NCBI RefSeq assembly: GCF_014698065.1
Contig: NZ_JACJSI010000044.1
Span: 1 to 56,297 of the forward strand
Direction of reading: 5' to 3'
Origin: Nostoc flagelliforme FACHB-838
Lineage (GTDB): Bacteria > Cyanobacteriota > Cyanobacteriia > Cyanobacteriales > Nostocaceae
DNA: 56,297 nucleotides
A program made the translations under genes and the position numbers. The number at the start of each line of letters is the position of its first letter. The stretch's first letter is position 1. The notes under the pieces are model-generated. The model ran no database searches and was not told the DNA's origin. It saw only the letters and a program-made list of their open reading frames with translations. Below are positions 9,061 to 17,478 of the stretch, in pieces.

Positions 9061-10521
9061 ATGTTAGATGCTTTGCGTCAAGTGTCACTTTTTGCACAAT
9101 TGACAAATGAGCAATTGCAATGGTTATCTGAACACAGCTGCGAACTATGTCTGGTTTCGGGAGAATACATAGCCATTGAGGGAGAACCACTAGACTATTT
9201 CTATGTGCTGATAGAAGGCGAAATTGAGTTTACCAAGAAGGTCGGCAATGCAGAAAAACACGTAATGAGTTTTGGTGCTGGAACATATACAGGTCATGAG
9301 TTGATTCTATTAGATGCTCCTCACCATCTCGTCAACGTGCGTGCCGTGAAACCGAGCTATATGTTGAAATGGGACACAGATACTTTCTGGGAAATGCTGA
9401 CAACCTGTCCGTCGATTACGCGTGACCTTTTAATCATCACGGCGCAACGGGTGCAAATGTTGGAATCTATGTCACAACACCACCAAAAGCTAATTGCACT
9501 CGGCACTTTAGCAGCTGGTCTAGCCCACGAGTTGAACAACCCAGCAACAGCCGTCGTCCGAGGTGGGAAGCACTTGCACAAAATCTTTCAACAATTGCCA
9601 TACCTTGGACTCAAACTCAATCACCAGCAAATGACAAAAGAACAACTGTTGTTTCTTGACAACTTGCTGCACTCAGTAATTGTACGTGCCGAAACCCCCT
9701 GTGACTTAGAAGATTTACTAGCGCAGAGCGATCACGAGCAAGAGGTGACAGCCTGGCTGGATTTACACAACGTACCTGATGGCTGGAAAATTGTTTCTTC
9801 CTTAGTCCGGGGAGGACTGGATACTCAATGCTTGGATACCATTGTGGAGCATTTATCCCCAGAATCACTCACTGAAGTTCTAGCTTGGCTCGACGCCACA
9901 CTCACAGGAATTGAGCTGTTGGATGAAATTGACCAAAGTTCGGGGCGCATTTCCGAACTGGTCAAAGCTATTAAAGAGTACTCCTATATGGATCAGGCTC
10001 CGATGCAGGAGGTGGATATACACCAGGGAGTTGAAAGTACGCTGACTATTCTCGGTCATAAGCTCAAGGGCGGCATTAGTTTAACACGCGATTATGACCA
10101 AAGCTTACCGCTAATCTCGGTGTATGGTAGCGAACTCAACCAGGTATGGACGAACCTGATTGACAATGCGATTGATGCAATGAGTGGACGAGGACAAATC
10201 AGGATTCGCACAGCACAAGAAAATAAGTGTGTGCTAGTAGAAATTGCCAACAACGGTCCAGCCATTCCGCCAGAGATCCAAGAGCGGATATTCGAGCCGT
10301 TCTTTACCACTAAGGGGGTGGGCCAGGGTACAGGTTTAGGTCTAGTCATTAGTTACCGAATTGTTGAAAAGCATAAAGGCGAGATCCGCTTGTTCTCCGA
10401 ACCAGGAAACACCCGTTTTCAGGTTATTCTGCCCATATCTTTGTCCGAAACAATATCTGAATGCCATCAATGCCAATTTATACCATCTGATAATACAACG
10501 ATGCAATTTATACACAGTTGA
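9061..10521 (+). CDS. Sensor histidine kinase with N-terminal cyclic-nucleotide-binding-like domain
   Basis: A 486-residue soluble kinase. Residues 1-125 form a cNMP-binding-type beta-roll (EGEPLDYFYVLIEGEIEF). The H-box LAAGLAHELNNP carries the phospho-accepting His156. The C-terminal HATPase domain has the N-box NLIDNAIDAM, F-box FEPFFTTK and G-box GQGTGLGL. No membrane segment is seen, so it should sense an intracellular ligand or partner. It begins two bases after the receiver-flavoprotein gene and is very likely its cognate kinase, forming a two-gene two-component system. The 3' flank is a composite repeat insertion starting at 10526. Confidence 0.9.
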   Translation: MLDALRQVSLFAQLTNEQLQWLSEHSCELCLVSGEYIAIEGEPLDYFYVLIEGEIEFTKKVGNAEKHVMSFGAGTYTGHELILLDAPHHLVNVRAVKPSYMLKWDTDTFWEMLTTCPSITRDLLIITAQRVQMLESMSQHHQKLIALGTLAAGLAHELNNPATAVVRGGKHLHKIFQQLPYLGLKLNHQQMTKEQLLFLDNLLHSVIVRAETPCDLEDLLAQSDHEQEVTAWLDLHNVPDGWKIVSSLVRGGLDTQCLDTIVEHLSPESLTEVLAWLDATLTGIELLDEIDQSSGRISELVKAIKEYSYMDQAPMQEVDIHQGVESTLTILGHKLKGGISLTRDYDQSLPLISVYGSELNQVWTNLIDNAIDAMSGRGQIRIRTAQENKCVLVEIANNGPAIPPEIQERIFEPFFTTKGVGQGTGLGLVISYRIVEKHKGEIRLFSEPGNTRFQVILPISLSETISECHQCQFIPSDNTTMQFIHS

Positions 10522-10525
10522 TTAA

Positions 10526-11158
10526 GGAGTGTGTGGCAATACTAGTCTGCCAACCCAAAAATGCACTTGTGAGGGCTGGGGAAAGGGGAAGGGGTAAGGG
10601 GGAATGGCACGCTTGAAAAGGGAAAATCGTTGAGGCAGCTCTTGTGCTCTTGAGCAAAGGAGCAGGGGAGAAAGAAGAAATTTTAGGCATTGCGTTCAGA
10701 TATTTAGAAATTCCCCTCTGCTCCCCTGCTCCCCTGCCCCTCTGCAATCCCTACGCCGCTTACCTTTCAGCTTAACAAGCGTGCTATTCGGGTAAGGGGT
10801 AAGGGATTTAAACCTTTCCCCCCGCCCCTTATCCCCAGAGGGGGCCCCACCTTCCCCTTTACCCCGCTTTCGTCACGAAAGCGAACTACTAGTCTGCCAA
10901 CCCAAAAATGCACTTGTGAGGATTGGGTAAAGGTTAAAGGGGAAAGGATAAAACACCTTCAATACTGTTCGGTTAAGCATTTTTAACTTGGAATTGGGTT
11001 TTGGGAAAAGGTTACTGGGTTTGGGTTAAAGGTTTTTCTTTCTCCTTTTCCCCTTCCCCTTTCCCCCTTAACCGAAAAGCATTGAAAACACCTTTACCCA
11101 TTGCCCTTTCCCCTTTACCCCGCCAAGTTACGGAAGCGAACAGTATTGGAGTGTGTGG
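10526..11158. repeat. Composite hairpin-element insertion flanked by an 11-bp direct repeat
   Basis: The block is bounded by identical copies of GGAGTGTGTGG at 10526-10536 and 11148-11158. Inside the first copy the sequence starts CAATACT and before the second it ends AGTATTG, an inverted pair. A first family-A element (10541-10893, right end with hairpin CGCTTTCGTCACGAAAGCG) abuts a second A left end (from 10886) whose right end lies at about 11120-11145. A complete family-B element (10960-11084) is inserted within the second A element. Removing the block would place GGAG eight bases before the LtrA start, so the original kinase-LtrA junction can be reconstructed. Confidence 0.75.
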
Positions 11159-11159
11159 T

Positions 11160-12338
11160 ATGAATAAATGGTTGAAATCTCCTGAATTACGTATTAGTGA
11201 AGGTAAGGAAGAAGAACGGCACGCGACGTGGTTGGAACTCTTTTTTGATCTATTTTTCGTGGTTGTGATTTCGGAGCTTGCTCACAATCTCAATCGGGAT
11301 GTCTCATTATCGGGCTTCCTTGGCTTTTTGCTACTCTTTGTGCCGATTTGGTGGTCTTGGATTGGCGCTACGTTCTATGCCAATCTATTTGATACTGATG
11401 ATTTGGGACACCGACTCCTGACCGCCTTACAAATGCTTGCAGTGGCGGCACTAGCAGTGAACGTACACGACGGGTTGGGTAAAAGTTCAGTTGGTTTCGC
11501 CCTTTCCTACGCTGTTGTTCGGGTATTGCTCGTCCTCGAGTTCTTACGTGCTGGAAAGCACATAGTTACAGCACGACCACTAACGACCCGAATCGCGAGC
11601 GGTTCTGGACTAGGGGCATTGGTTTGGCTGGCGTCGGCATTTGTACCGATGCCACTGCGATTTGGGTTTTGGATCTTGGCGCTGACAGTAGAATTTGGAA
11701 TAGTATTGACAGCAGGAAAGTCTGTGCATATGGAACTGGCTCCCCACGCTTCACACTTGCCTGAGCGTTTTGGCTTATTTACCTTAATTGTGTTAGGCGA
11801 GACAGTCTTAGCGGTAGTTAATGGTGTCGCACAGCAGCAGTGGAATTTCTCACTAGCATATACTGCCGTGTTTGGCTTGAGTATTGCTTTTAGTTTGTGG
11901 TGGCTGTATTTTGACAACCTTGGTGGTTCAGCAATCCAGGCTGCTCGTGCCTGCCGCCACATAAGAGCTTATCAAACTTGGGTCTATATGCACTTACCCT
12001 TGGTGATTGGTATTGCCGCTACCGGAGTTGGGGTGGAGCACGCCCTAACAAGTGATACAGATATGGTACTGCCGTCTGCTGAACGCTGGCTTATTTGCGC
12101 TAGCTTGGGGCTATGTTTCTTTACCCTTGGAATCATCTATCTTACTGGTGTGAGCACTGACACCAGACTACGCTGCAAAGTCCGGGCGGGGTATCGCTTT
12201 GTGGCAGCAGCTGTTATTCTGATTCTCGCTGTAGCTGGCGCGGGTTTGTCAGCTATGGAGTTGATTGGGCTTATAGCTGTGGTTGGTGCTGTTCAAATTA
12301 TCCTCGAGCTGCGTCAGGTTACTAGTTTTTATAAATGA
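11160..12338 (+). CDS. ltrA: Low-temperature-requirement A (LtrA) family membrane protein
   Basis: A 392-residue polytopic inner-membrane protein. The conserved opening EEERHATWLELFFDLFFVVVI and the segments around LWWLYFD and RFGLFTLIVLGE are LtrA hallmarks; about ten hydrophobic segments follow one another. The molecular function of the family is unsettled. The open frame extends to 11001, but the extra N-terminal 53 residues are translations of repeat elements (GKGYWVWVKG and similar), so I place the start at ATG 11160, which has GGAG eight bases upstream. It probably once followed the histidine kinase directly, before the repeat block entered. Confidence 0.85.
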   Translation: MNKWLKSPELRISEGKEEERHATWLELFFDLFFVVVISELAHNLNRDVSLSGFLGFLLLFVPIWWSWIGATFYANLFDTDDLGHRLLTALQMLAVAALAVNVHDGLGKSSVGFALSYAVVRVLLVLEFLRAGKHIVTARPLTTRIASGSGLGALVWLASAFVPMPLRFGFWILALTVEFGIVLTAGKSVHMELAPHASHLPERFGLFTLIVLGETVLAVVNGVAQQQWNFSLAYTAVFGLSIAFSLWWLYFDNLGGSAIQAARACRHIRAYQTWVYMHLPLVIGIAATGVGVEHALTSDTDMVLPSAERWLICASLGLCFFTLGIIYLTGVSTDTRLRCKVRAGYRFVAAAVILILAVAGAGLSAMELIGLIAVVGAVQIILELRQVTSFYK

Positions 12339-12381
12339 TTCCGAGAGATACTGTCGTCGGCTAGCTGGATGCCTAATACTT

Positions 12382-13347
12382 TCAAACCAAATCCTCCAAT
12401 AAGGCTGTAATTCTCCCCTGCGCTTTAGTTCGGTTGTCGTCATAAATCATTAAAGTATTCAGATTTGCGTGGCGGCTCAACTTTTGGACGCTTCGCACAT
12501 CGCCACTACTGGCATCCAGGGCCGCAGTAACTGAAGAATGTCTGATTTTGTGGGGGCTGACGGTTTTGGAGATTCCAGCAATACGAGCAATAGCGACGAC
12601 AATCTTGCGAATTCCATCTCCTGTCAGCCGATGCCCGTAACGAGGTCGCAGTGAAATAAATAGCGGCTGTTTGATGTCTAACTCTTTACGCGCTAACAAC
12701 CAATCCTGGAGTGCTTTGCAAGTTTTGAGATGTAAATCGACGTTTTCCTTTTGGGTTCCCCTTCCTTTCCCCAGGATACTCAAAGTCCGTGATTCTAAAT
12801 CCAAATCCTCAATATTGCAGTAAGAAATCTCCTCTCGGCGCAGGGCATTGGCCCACAACAGCCGTAGCAACGCATAATCGCGTTTACCTTTTATTGTTTC
12901 CCTGTCTGGCATTGCTAACATTTTTTTAAATGCTTCTGGGCTGATTCCCGTCGTATCCCGATAAGGTTTGATTTTCTCGCTTTTAATATCAGCTAAAGTC
13001 CAGTCACACTTGCCCACCTTATAGGCGTAGTTAACCAGTGACTTAATCGCCGCCAATCTGCGATTTACAGTTGCTTCCCTCAACCCCTGGTCAACTAAAC
13101 AAGCCTTGTAGCGCAAAACCAGAGTGACAGCAGCGTACCTGTCCATTTGCAGGAACTGCATGACCAAAGCGGGTGTTGGTTCCTGAGCGCAAACCGAGAG
13201 AAAAAATTTTTTTAAATCTTTAGCGTACTCGTGACGGGTACTTTTATTGCGCTTGCCCACCAGTAACTCTGCCAACAGGTCACGTTCAGCGGCAATGGCG
13301 AACGGATTAGCCTTATTGAGTGAATCTGATGAGTCAGTCGGCGACAT
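12382..13347 (-). CDS. Tyrosine recombinase / phage-type integrase
   Basis: A 321-residue site-specific recombinase. Residues 20-115 form the core-binding SAM-like domain. The catalytic domain carries Arg170 (ANALRREE), Lys194 (GKGRG), His266 and Arg269 (SPHKIRHS), His293 (SRHANL) and nucleophile Tyr302 (MIYDD): the full set is present, so it should be active. It points towards ltrA with 43 bp between stops. It marks the left edge of the plasmid-like gene set and could be an integrase of an integrative element or a plasmid-dimer resolvase; no recombination site could be assigned. The five 20-bp repeats upstream of its start may bind it. Confidence 0.9.
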   Translation of the reverse strand: MSPTDSSDSLNKANPFAIAAERDLLAELLVGKRNKSTRHEYAKDLKKFFLSVCAQEPTPALVMQFLQMDRYAAVTLVLRYKACLVDQGLREATVNRRLAAIKSLVNYAYKVGKCDWTLADIKSEKIKPYRDTTGISPEAFKKMLAMPDRETIKGKRDYALLRLLWANALRREEISYCNIEDLDLESRTLSILGKGRGTQKENVDLHLKTCKALQDWLLARKELDIKQPLFISLRPRYGHRLTGDGIRKIVVAIARIAGISKTVSPHKIRHSSVTAALDASSGDVRSVQKLSRHANLNTLMIYDDNRTKAQGRITALLEDLV

Positions 13348-13421
13348 ACAATTATCGAAAAGAACTATTTTCGATAATTAACGTAGCACAATCTTGCAGG
13401 CGATATGCAATTTGTAGAGGA

Positions 13422-13800
13422 ATAAAAAAGTTCAACAATAAATAATAAAGTCCAACAATTTCTGTTAGGTGCTTTACCCCGCTCCAGGCATCCGTCCATA
13501 AATCGCTCGAAAGAGCCTGTACATCGCGCCCACGCTACGTTATTACTAGAGCGATCGCCACCGGCTCATGGCGGTTACGCCATCGCTCTTAAGGCGGGGC
13601 GTAGCCGATGCGCCCACATTCTCTTAACATCACTCTCCTAATTGTTCAACTTTTTTATTTGAGTTTGGTGTCTCTGTGTTGAAAAAGTGGTAGATTGATG
13701 CCTTTAAAGCCCCAAATTGTTCAACTTATTTTTACGGGGCTTGCACCCAACCACTCTAAATCAATGCTTTGAGAGACTAGAATTGTTGAACTTTTTTATA
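13422..13800. repeat. Iteron-like cluster, five copies of ATTGTTSAACTTTTTTAT
   Basis: Three direct copies lie at 13640-13660, 13714-13734 and 13780-13800, and two inverted copies at 13422-13439 and 13441-13461. All share ATTGTT(C/G)AACTT followed by a T/A run (one has GGAC). The copy at 13714 sits in the loop of a hairpin with arms AAGCCCC (13707-13713) and GGGGCTT (13736-13742). Between the groups is a small palindromic repeat (13540-13612). The arrangement suits a replication origin, recombinase arm sites or an operator upstream of the integrase gene. Confidence 0.7.
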
Positions 13801-13844
13801 TGCTTACACAATTGTGTAGATAAACTATAGGAATCCGGTTTGAG

Positions 13845-14726
13845 TTACTTAATGGGGTAATATAGACCATCGTCGCCAAAACGCCAGCCACGGGAGCCGG
13901 GATCTCTCCGGCGGCTCCACGACTCAAACTCAGATGGAGTTTTATTTTCTCGCTCCTTGGAGAGGCTTAATTCATCAACGCCCAATCTTCTCGCTAGACT
14001 CTCCCCAGTGCAGGACAGAAGTTCTACTTGTCTTGCTTGGAACTGATTAAATGAAGATGAATATTGTCTTCTGCCTCCGTTTCCATTTTGCCGAAGCTGC
14101 CCAAGTGCGTTGTTCAGTTCGGCAAGGCGAGAGGCTACATTTTCTAACTTTTTTTCTAAATTATTCAGCTTTTGTGCTTGAAGAGGAGGTGATGTCGATT
14201 CTATACTCTGTTCTATACTAGTAGCGATTTGCTCTAATCTGGTTTCGATTTGCTGTAGGCGATGTTCTATACTGCTTTCTATACCTGAAGCATTGGTTAT
14301 CTGGTTTGTTGAGAGCGTTTCGAGTCGGGAGATGATGTGATGTAGAACATCTTCTATACTGTTGTCTGCAACTTCTGTCTGTCCCAAGACGTGATGTATA
14401 CCTTGGGCTACCAACTCTGTTGCTGAGGTGTTGAGTTCTTTTGCTTTCGCTCTGAGCGCTTCAACTAAAGATTTGGGAAGTTTAAAATTTACTGATTCCC
14501 GTTCTATAGCCATGCTTACACCCGCACTCCAGCAACACCCATCTTTAGTTAGCTTACAGCTTGTTGGGTTCCAAGCCTGCATTTGCTTTGGGGTATATTC
14601 GGCGGATAGCCCGTTTTCCCAAGTAATGGTAATTTTTTTTGTTATATTCGATACCATACCTAAGCGATTGCCGCTTGCAATAATGCGATCTCCTACCTCA
14701 AAATCCCCTATAGAATACTTACTCAT
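13845..14726 (-). CDS. Ribbon-helix-helix/coiled-coil DNA-binding protein
   Basis: A 293-residue protein and the third gene of a coupled operon; its ATG overlaps the stop of the upstream gene by 8 bases. Residues 1-70 form a small beta-rich module (VGDRIIASGNRLGMV). Residues 73-115 (VNFKLPKSLVEALRAKAKE) look like a CopG/Arc ribbon-helix-helix. A long coiled coil follows (about 125-215, heptads such as LEKKLENVASRLAEL). The C-terminal 70 residues are basic and aromatic, ending in GWRFGDDGLYYPIK. This combination suits a plasmid copy-control or partition protein, but I do not recognise a named family. It lies beside the iteron cluster, its possible binding site. Confidence 0.65.
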   Translation of the reverse strand: MSKYSIGDFEVGDRIIASGNRLGMVSNITKKITITWENGLSAEYTPKQMQAWNPTSCKLTKDGCCWSAGVSMAIERESVNFKLPKSLVEALRAKAKELNTSATELVAQGIHHVLGQTEVADNSIEDVLHHIISRLETLSTNQITNASGIESSIEHRLQQIETRLEQIATSIEQSIESTSPPLQAQKLNNLEKKLENVASRLAELNNALGQLRQNGNGGRRQYSSSFNQFQARQVELLSCTGESLARRLGVDELSLSKERENKTPSEFESWSRRRDPGSRGWRFGDDGLYYPIK

Positions 14727-15228
14727 CTTTATTGCTTCCTACTAAGTAAGCTTTATTCATTGCTTTCCACTGTTCGGGGGTGATGGCCTCTACTTCAGCC
14801 TTGCGTAGCTGCACTTCACGCTCATCATTAGAAGTGCGGTTTTTTCTGCTTAGACTGCGAGATTGGGCAATCTCGCTAGAAGCTTGATTAACACGCTGCT
14901 TAAACATTTCAAATTGCTTCTGTGTAACCTGCTTCCAGTCAGCGCGGGAAATCGCATCCAATTTCTTGCACAGATACAAGTCAAAGCGGGTATCTAATAC
15001 GCCGTACTCCTTTAAATGATAATTGTCAAATTTGTTACAACCCTGACAAACAGGGATGCGATCGCGGTGTGGGTTGTAGTCGGAAATTATCAGCCTGACT
15101 AGATGAGCTTGAATTTGTCCCGTGTCCTGGCAACAGAAGCAATGCCACCTGGGTTGCCAAATCTCTTTGTCATCACGCTCAGTTTTATCGTTGATTGGTA
15201 ACCGCTCAAATTTGGGTAGTTCAGTCAT
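14719..15228 (-). CDS. Putative zinc-finger protein in replication-type operon
   Basis: A 169-residue protein with two close Cys pairs: HCFCCQDTGQ near residue 30 and PVCQGCNKFDNYH near 58, spaced like a zinc ribbon. The C-terminal third is highly charged and helical (REVQLRKAEVEAITPEQWKAM). Its start overlaps the stop of the upstream winged-helix gene by 4 bases and its stop overlaps the next start by 8 bases, so the three genes are translationally coupled. A DNA-binding or replication accessory role is inferred from context only; the family is not recognised. Confidence 0.6.
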   Translation of the reverse strand: MTELPKFERLPINDKTERDDKEIWQPRWHCFCCQDTGQIQAHLVRLIISDYNPHRDRIPVCQGCNKFDNYHLKEYGVLDTRFDLYLCKKLDAISRADWKQVTQKQFEMFKQRVNQASSEIAQSRSLSRKNRTSNDEREVQLRKAEVEAITPEQWKAMNKAYLVGSNKDE

Positions 15229-16076
15229 AATTCACCCTCTCTGAGCCAGCTAAATTGTTTAGTTTCGTTACACCATCTGATAAAATCCTGTTTTTCTTTA
15301 TCAGTGGCGAATTCTAAGGGGTTGGCTGTTTCCTCAATGATGGCCAGCCAATCAGCACGCCGAGGATCGTTTTCCCATTTAGTGGTTTGTGCTGGGGAAC
15401 TTTGCCCCTTGGACTTGTACCACTGGGCTGATAATTCCTCCCAGTTTTTCTCTATCCACTTTTGGGGCAACTGCACTGGTGGGTTTTTGAGTTCTCCTGC
15501 TCTCTTCTCCCCAAATTTTAAAAATTCGTCTCTCTCCTTTTCTGAGAGAGAGTCTAAAAAGTCTAAATAAGTCTTATTAATCTTAGGGGTGCTGGAATCT
15601 TTATCTGGCAATGGTTTTGGCTGACGCAAGTTGCGTGGCGATCGCGCAAGTTGCGTAGCGATCGCGCAAGTTGCGTCATGATCACCTAAGTTGCCGTCAG
15701 GCAACAAAGTTGTCTCATCGCAACTTGTTGTTTCATCGCAACTTGTTGTCTCATCGCAACCTGTTGCCTCATCGCAACAATGCAAGCCCTTGGTGAGAAC
15801 GTGAACCTTGACCTTAAGAAGCTCCATATCGACAAACCCCTTTTCATCCAAGGCTTTGAGAGCGCGTCCTACAGTGCTGCGGTGAACTGGCTTTTCTGCG
15901 GTAGATAAATCTTTGGCAATCCGTGCTGGTGATACTTCCATTCCGGTGCTGTATGGGTCGAGAGTGCGAAGGTAGTAGAGTACATCCCTCTGTGCTGGCG
16001 TTAGTTCGCGGCAGGCTCTCAACCATTCTTCATGTTGGAGCGGATAGAACTTCCCCTGAATCTTTGTGTCTGTCAT
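15225..16076 (-). CDS. Winged-helix DNA-binding protein, candidate replication initiator
   Basis: A 283-residue protein. Residues 1-95 (FYPLQHEEWLRACRELTPAQ, then STVGRALKALDEKGFV) look like a winged helix as found in plasmid replication initiators and in MarR-like regulators. Residues 100-135 are a low-complexity linker with a repeated CDETTS unit, encoded by tandem DNA repeats (15630-15785). The C-terminal half is helical and charged (KWENDPRRADW). It is the first gene of a coupled three-gene operon and is transcribed divergently from an HTH regulator. Repeats inside the coding region recall RepA_N-type plasmids whose origin lies within rep, but homology to RepA_N is not demonstrated. A transcriptional regulator is the alternative. 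Confidence 0.6.
   Translation of the reverse strand: MTDTKIQGKFYPLQHEEWLRACRELTPAQRDVLYYLRTLDPYSTGMEVSPARIAKDLSTAEKPVHRSTVGRALKALDEKGFVDMELLKVKVHVLTKGLHCCDEATGCDETTSCDETTSCDETTLLPDGNLGDHDATCAIATQLARSPRNLRQPKPLPDKDSSTPKINKTYLDFLDSLSEKERDEFLKFGEKRAGELKNPPVQLPQKWIEKNWEELSAQWYKSKGQSSPAQTTKWENDPRRADWLAIIEETANPLEFATDKEKQDFIRWCNETKQFSWLREGEL
15630..15785. repeat. Two sets of tandem repeats inside the winged-helix gene
   Basis: On the plus strand three units of GCAAGTTGCGT followed by GATC-containing spacers (two of them HIP1 sites) run from about 15630 to 15690. They are followed by four units of CAACTTGTTGTYTCATCG-type repeats (about 15705-15775, period 18 bp). The second set encodes the repeated CDETTS peptide. 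CAAGTTG/CAACTTG is common to both sets in opposite orientation. Confidence 0.7.
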
Positions 16077-16268
16077 AATATGGATAAACGAGTTTTGCCC
16101 TTACCTGCTTATGCAAGTAGAGCTAGTTTGTTGTTGTAAAAATCGCTAAAATTTCACAAAACTGTCACCCCAGCACCATTAAGCCAGTGTGATTTTTGCT
16201 AGATTGTATTTCCGAGATAAATTGGATAATATTCAATAACTTGAAAAAAAGCAAGTAGTAACAGCAAT

Positions 16269-16622
16269 ATGGATAAGCATCAAGAAATATTAATTACAGC
16301 AATTAATGAAAGTGGCCTAACAGCAAGAGAGATTTCTGTTCGGGCTGGTGTTCATGAGAGCACCATCAGTAAATTTCTTGATGGTAAAAGTGACCTAAAA
16401 GCTGGTAATTACTTCAAAATCCTTCATGCTCTGCCAGAAAGCTGTAGAATTCCAGCACTAGCGAGAATAGGAGTAGTTGAGCTAACGCCTGTTCAATTAA
16501 TTGAATCTGCGACACCCAGAGAGAAAGCCGAGATACTACAAGCGATCGCCGCTTGGGTATTACAACCAGGGGCTGTACCGAGAACAAATACGGGTACGAG
16601 TGACCTGCAAGTAGCCGTTTGA
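16269..16622 (+). CDS. Helix-turn-helix (XRE-like) transcriptional regulator
   Basis: A 117-residue protein. Residues 8-55 form a helix-turn-helix (LTAREISVRAGVHESTISKF) of the phage-repressor/XRE type. The C-terminal part is helical (TPREKAEILQAIAAWV) and ends in a Thr/Gly-rich tail. It is transcribed divergently from the winged-helix operon across a 192-bp AT-rich gap (16077-16268) that must contain both promoters. It is therefore a likely repressor or copy-control regulator of that operon. Note the gene itself contains a HIP1 site. Confidence 0.75.
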   Translation: MDKHQEILITAINESGLTAREISVRAGVHESTISKFLDGKSDLKAGNYFKILHALPESCRIPALARIGVVELTPVQLIESATPREKAEILQAIAAWVLQPGAVPRTNTGTSDLQVAV

Positions 16623-16664
16623 TTGCCTGGGAATTTTTTTATCAAAAAAATTGGGTTTAAAACC

Positions 16665-16916
16665 TCCCCCTGTCATGCTCTGCTTTTAGAGGCGATGTTG
16701 GATGAAGGAAGAATCGCCGCCGTTTTACGGCGGTGAGTTGTCAAATATACCCCAGGCGTGATATTAGTTAAAAATGATAAAGGCGGAAGGTTCAGCCGTC
16801 TCTGCTGTAGGAGGGGAGGTAAGTCCTACTCTTGGGCGAAAGTCTAAGTTTAGGCACTCCCCTATGATTACAGAAGCCCCAACTTCAACCGTACTCGGTA
16901 AGTTGGGGTAGTTCAC
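16665..16916 (+). ncRNA. IS200/IS605-like right end with omega-RNA-like sequence, no tnpB
   Basis: About 250 bp without an ORF. It ends in the hairpin CCCCAACTT (16877-16885) / AAGTTGGGG (16900-16908) followed by TAGTTCAC, the pattern I know from the right ends of cyanobacterial IS200/IS605 tnpB elements, where the 3' region is transcribed as the TnpB guide scaffold. A second hairpin, GCCGCC-gttttac-GGCGG followed by TGAGTTGTCAA, lies at 16717-16743. No tnpA or tnpB is present, so this would be a deletion remnant or an orphan guide RNA. Recognition is from memory of family ends, not a search. Confidence 0.45.
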
Positions 16917-16965
16917 TACTACCAGAACTTCCTTGAAGGTACTATTAGTAGTAGATTGACATCCA

Positions 16966-17478
16966 CTACCGGATTCCGTTTACCGTCTTTCGTGACTTAT
17001 TGATGTAATCGCTCTTGATGAACACCTGTGATTTATTCCAGCGCAGTTGATAGCAGAAACTTTTGGTATCAGGACAGGCAATCACAGATGGAAAGTTAAC
17101 ACCGAAGATAAAACCGATGGACAGATAAACCACCAGACAAAACAAATAGAACATCACCCCAGAAAAGCCAGAACTGAGCCATCTGCCAAACCACAGCAAA
17201 GTTGATTTCAACTGATCTGTCCGTTGTTTGCTCAGTTGTACCCCTTTCTCTTGAGTCTGTAACCATTGTTGAGAATTTTTCAGTTTTTGGTCAGCCAGTT
17301 GACTAGCCTTAACTTCTGATGCCTTGTGAGCCTGAATTTCAATAGTACGGCGTTCTTCTTCTAGTCGGAGTTGGAGCCATTCTCTGAGGTTGGTGGCAAG
17401 CTGGTCAAGTGCTGAGGCGATGGGGGTAGCGTTGGGGTTTCTCCAGTAAGAATCTTCTTCCTGGGTCGATTCTGAAAC
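16966..17478 (-). CDS. -1 frame extension: coiled coil plus membrane anchor, no own start
   Basis: A frame of 170 codons, open from 17490 to the stop at 16966. It contains no ATG or GTG, and only one TTG, at 17211, so it is unlikely to be translated independently from its beginning. The product starts KVSESTQEEDSYWRNP, continues as a charged coiled coil (LQLRLEEERRTIEIQAHKAS) and ends in a hydrophobic hairpin (VMFYLFCLVVYLSIGFIFGV) with two Cys in the following tail. With a -1 slip at 17478-17484 the fused protein would be about 442 residues, a membrane-anchored version of the 284-residue protein. A frameshift mutation or sequence error is the alternative. Confidence 0.6.
   Translation of the reverse strand, partial: VSESTQEEDSYWRNPNATPIASALDQLATNLREWLQLRLEEERRTIEIQAHKASEVKASQLADQKLKNSQQWLQTQEKGVQLSKQRTDQLKSTLLWFGRWLSSGFSGVMFYLFCLVVYLSIGFIFGVNFPSVIACPDTKSFCYQLRWNKSQVFIKSDYINKSRKTVNGIR

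Noticed and set aside
11001..11159. Longer LtrA N-terminus
   Set aside because: The additional 53 residues are repeat translations and the internal ATG has a proper ribosome-binding site.
12339..12381. attachment site next to the integrase
   Set aside because: No tRNA gene and no matching direct repeat was found elsewhere in the window, so a core site cannot be proposed.
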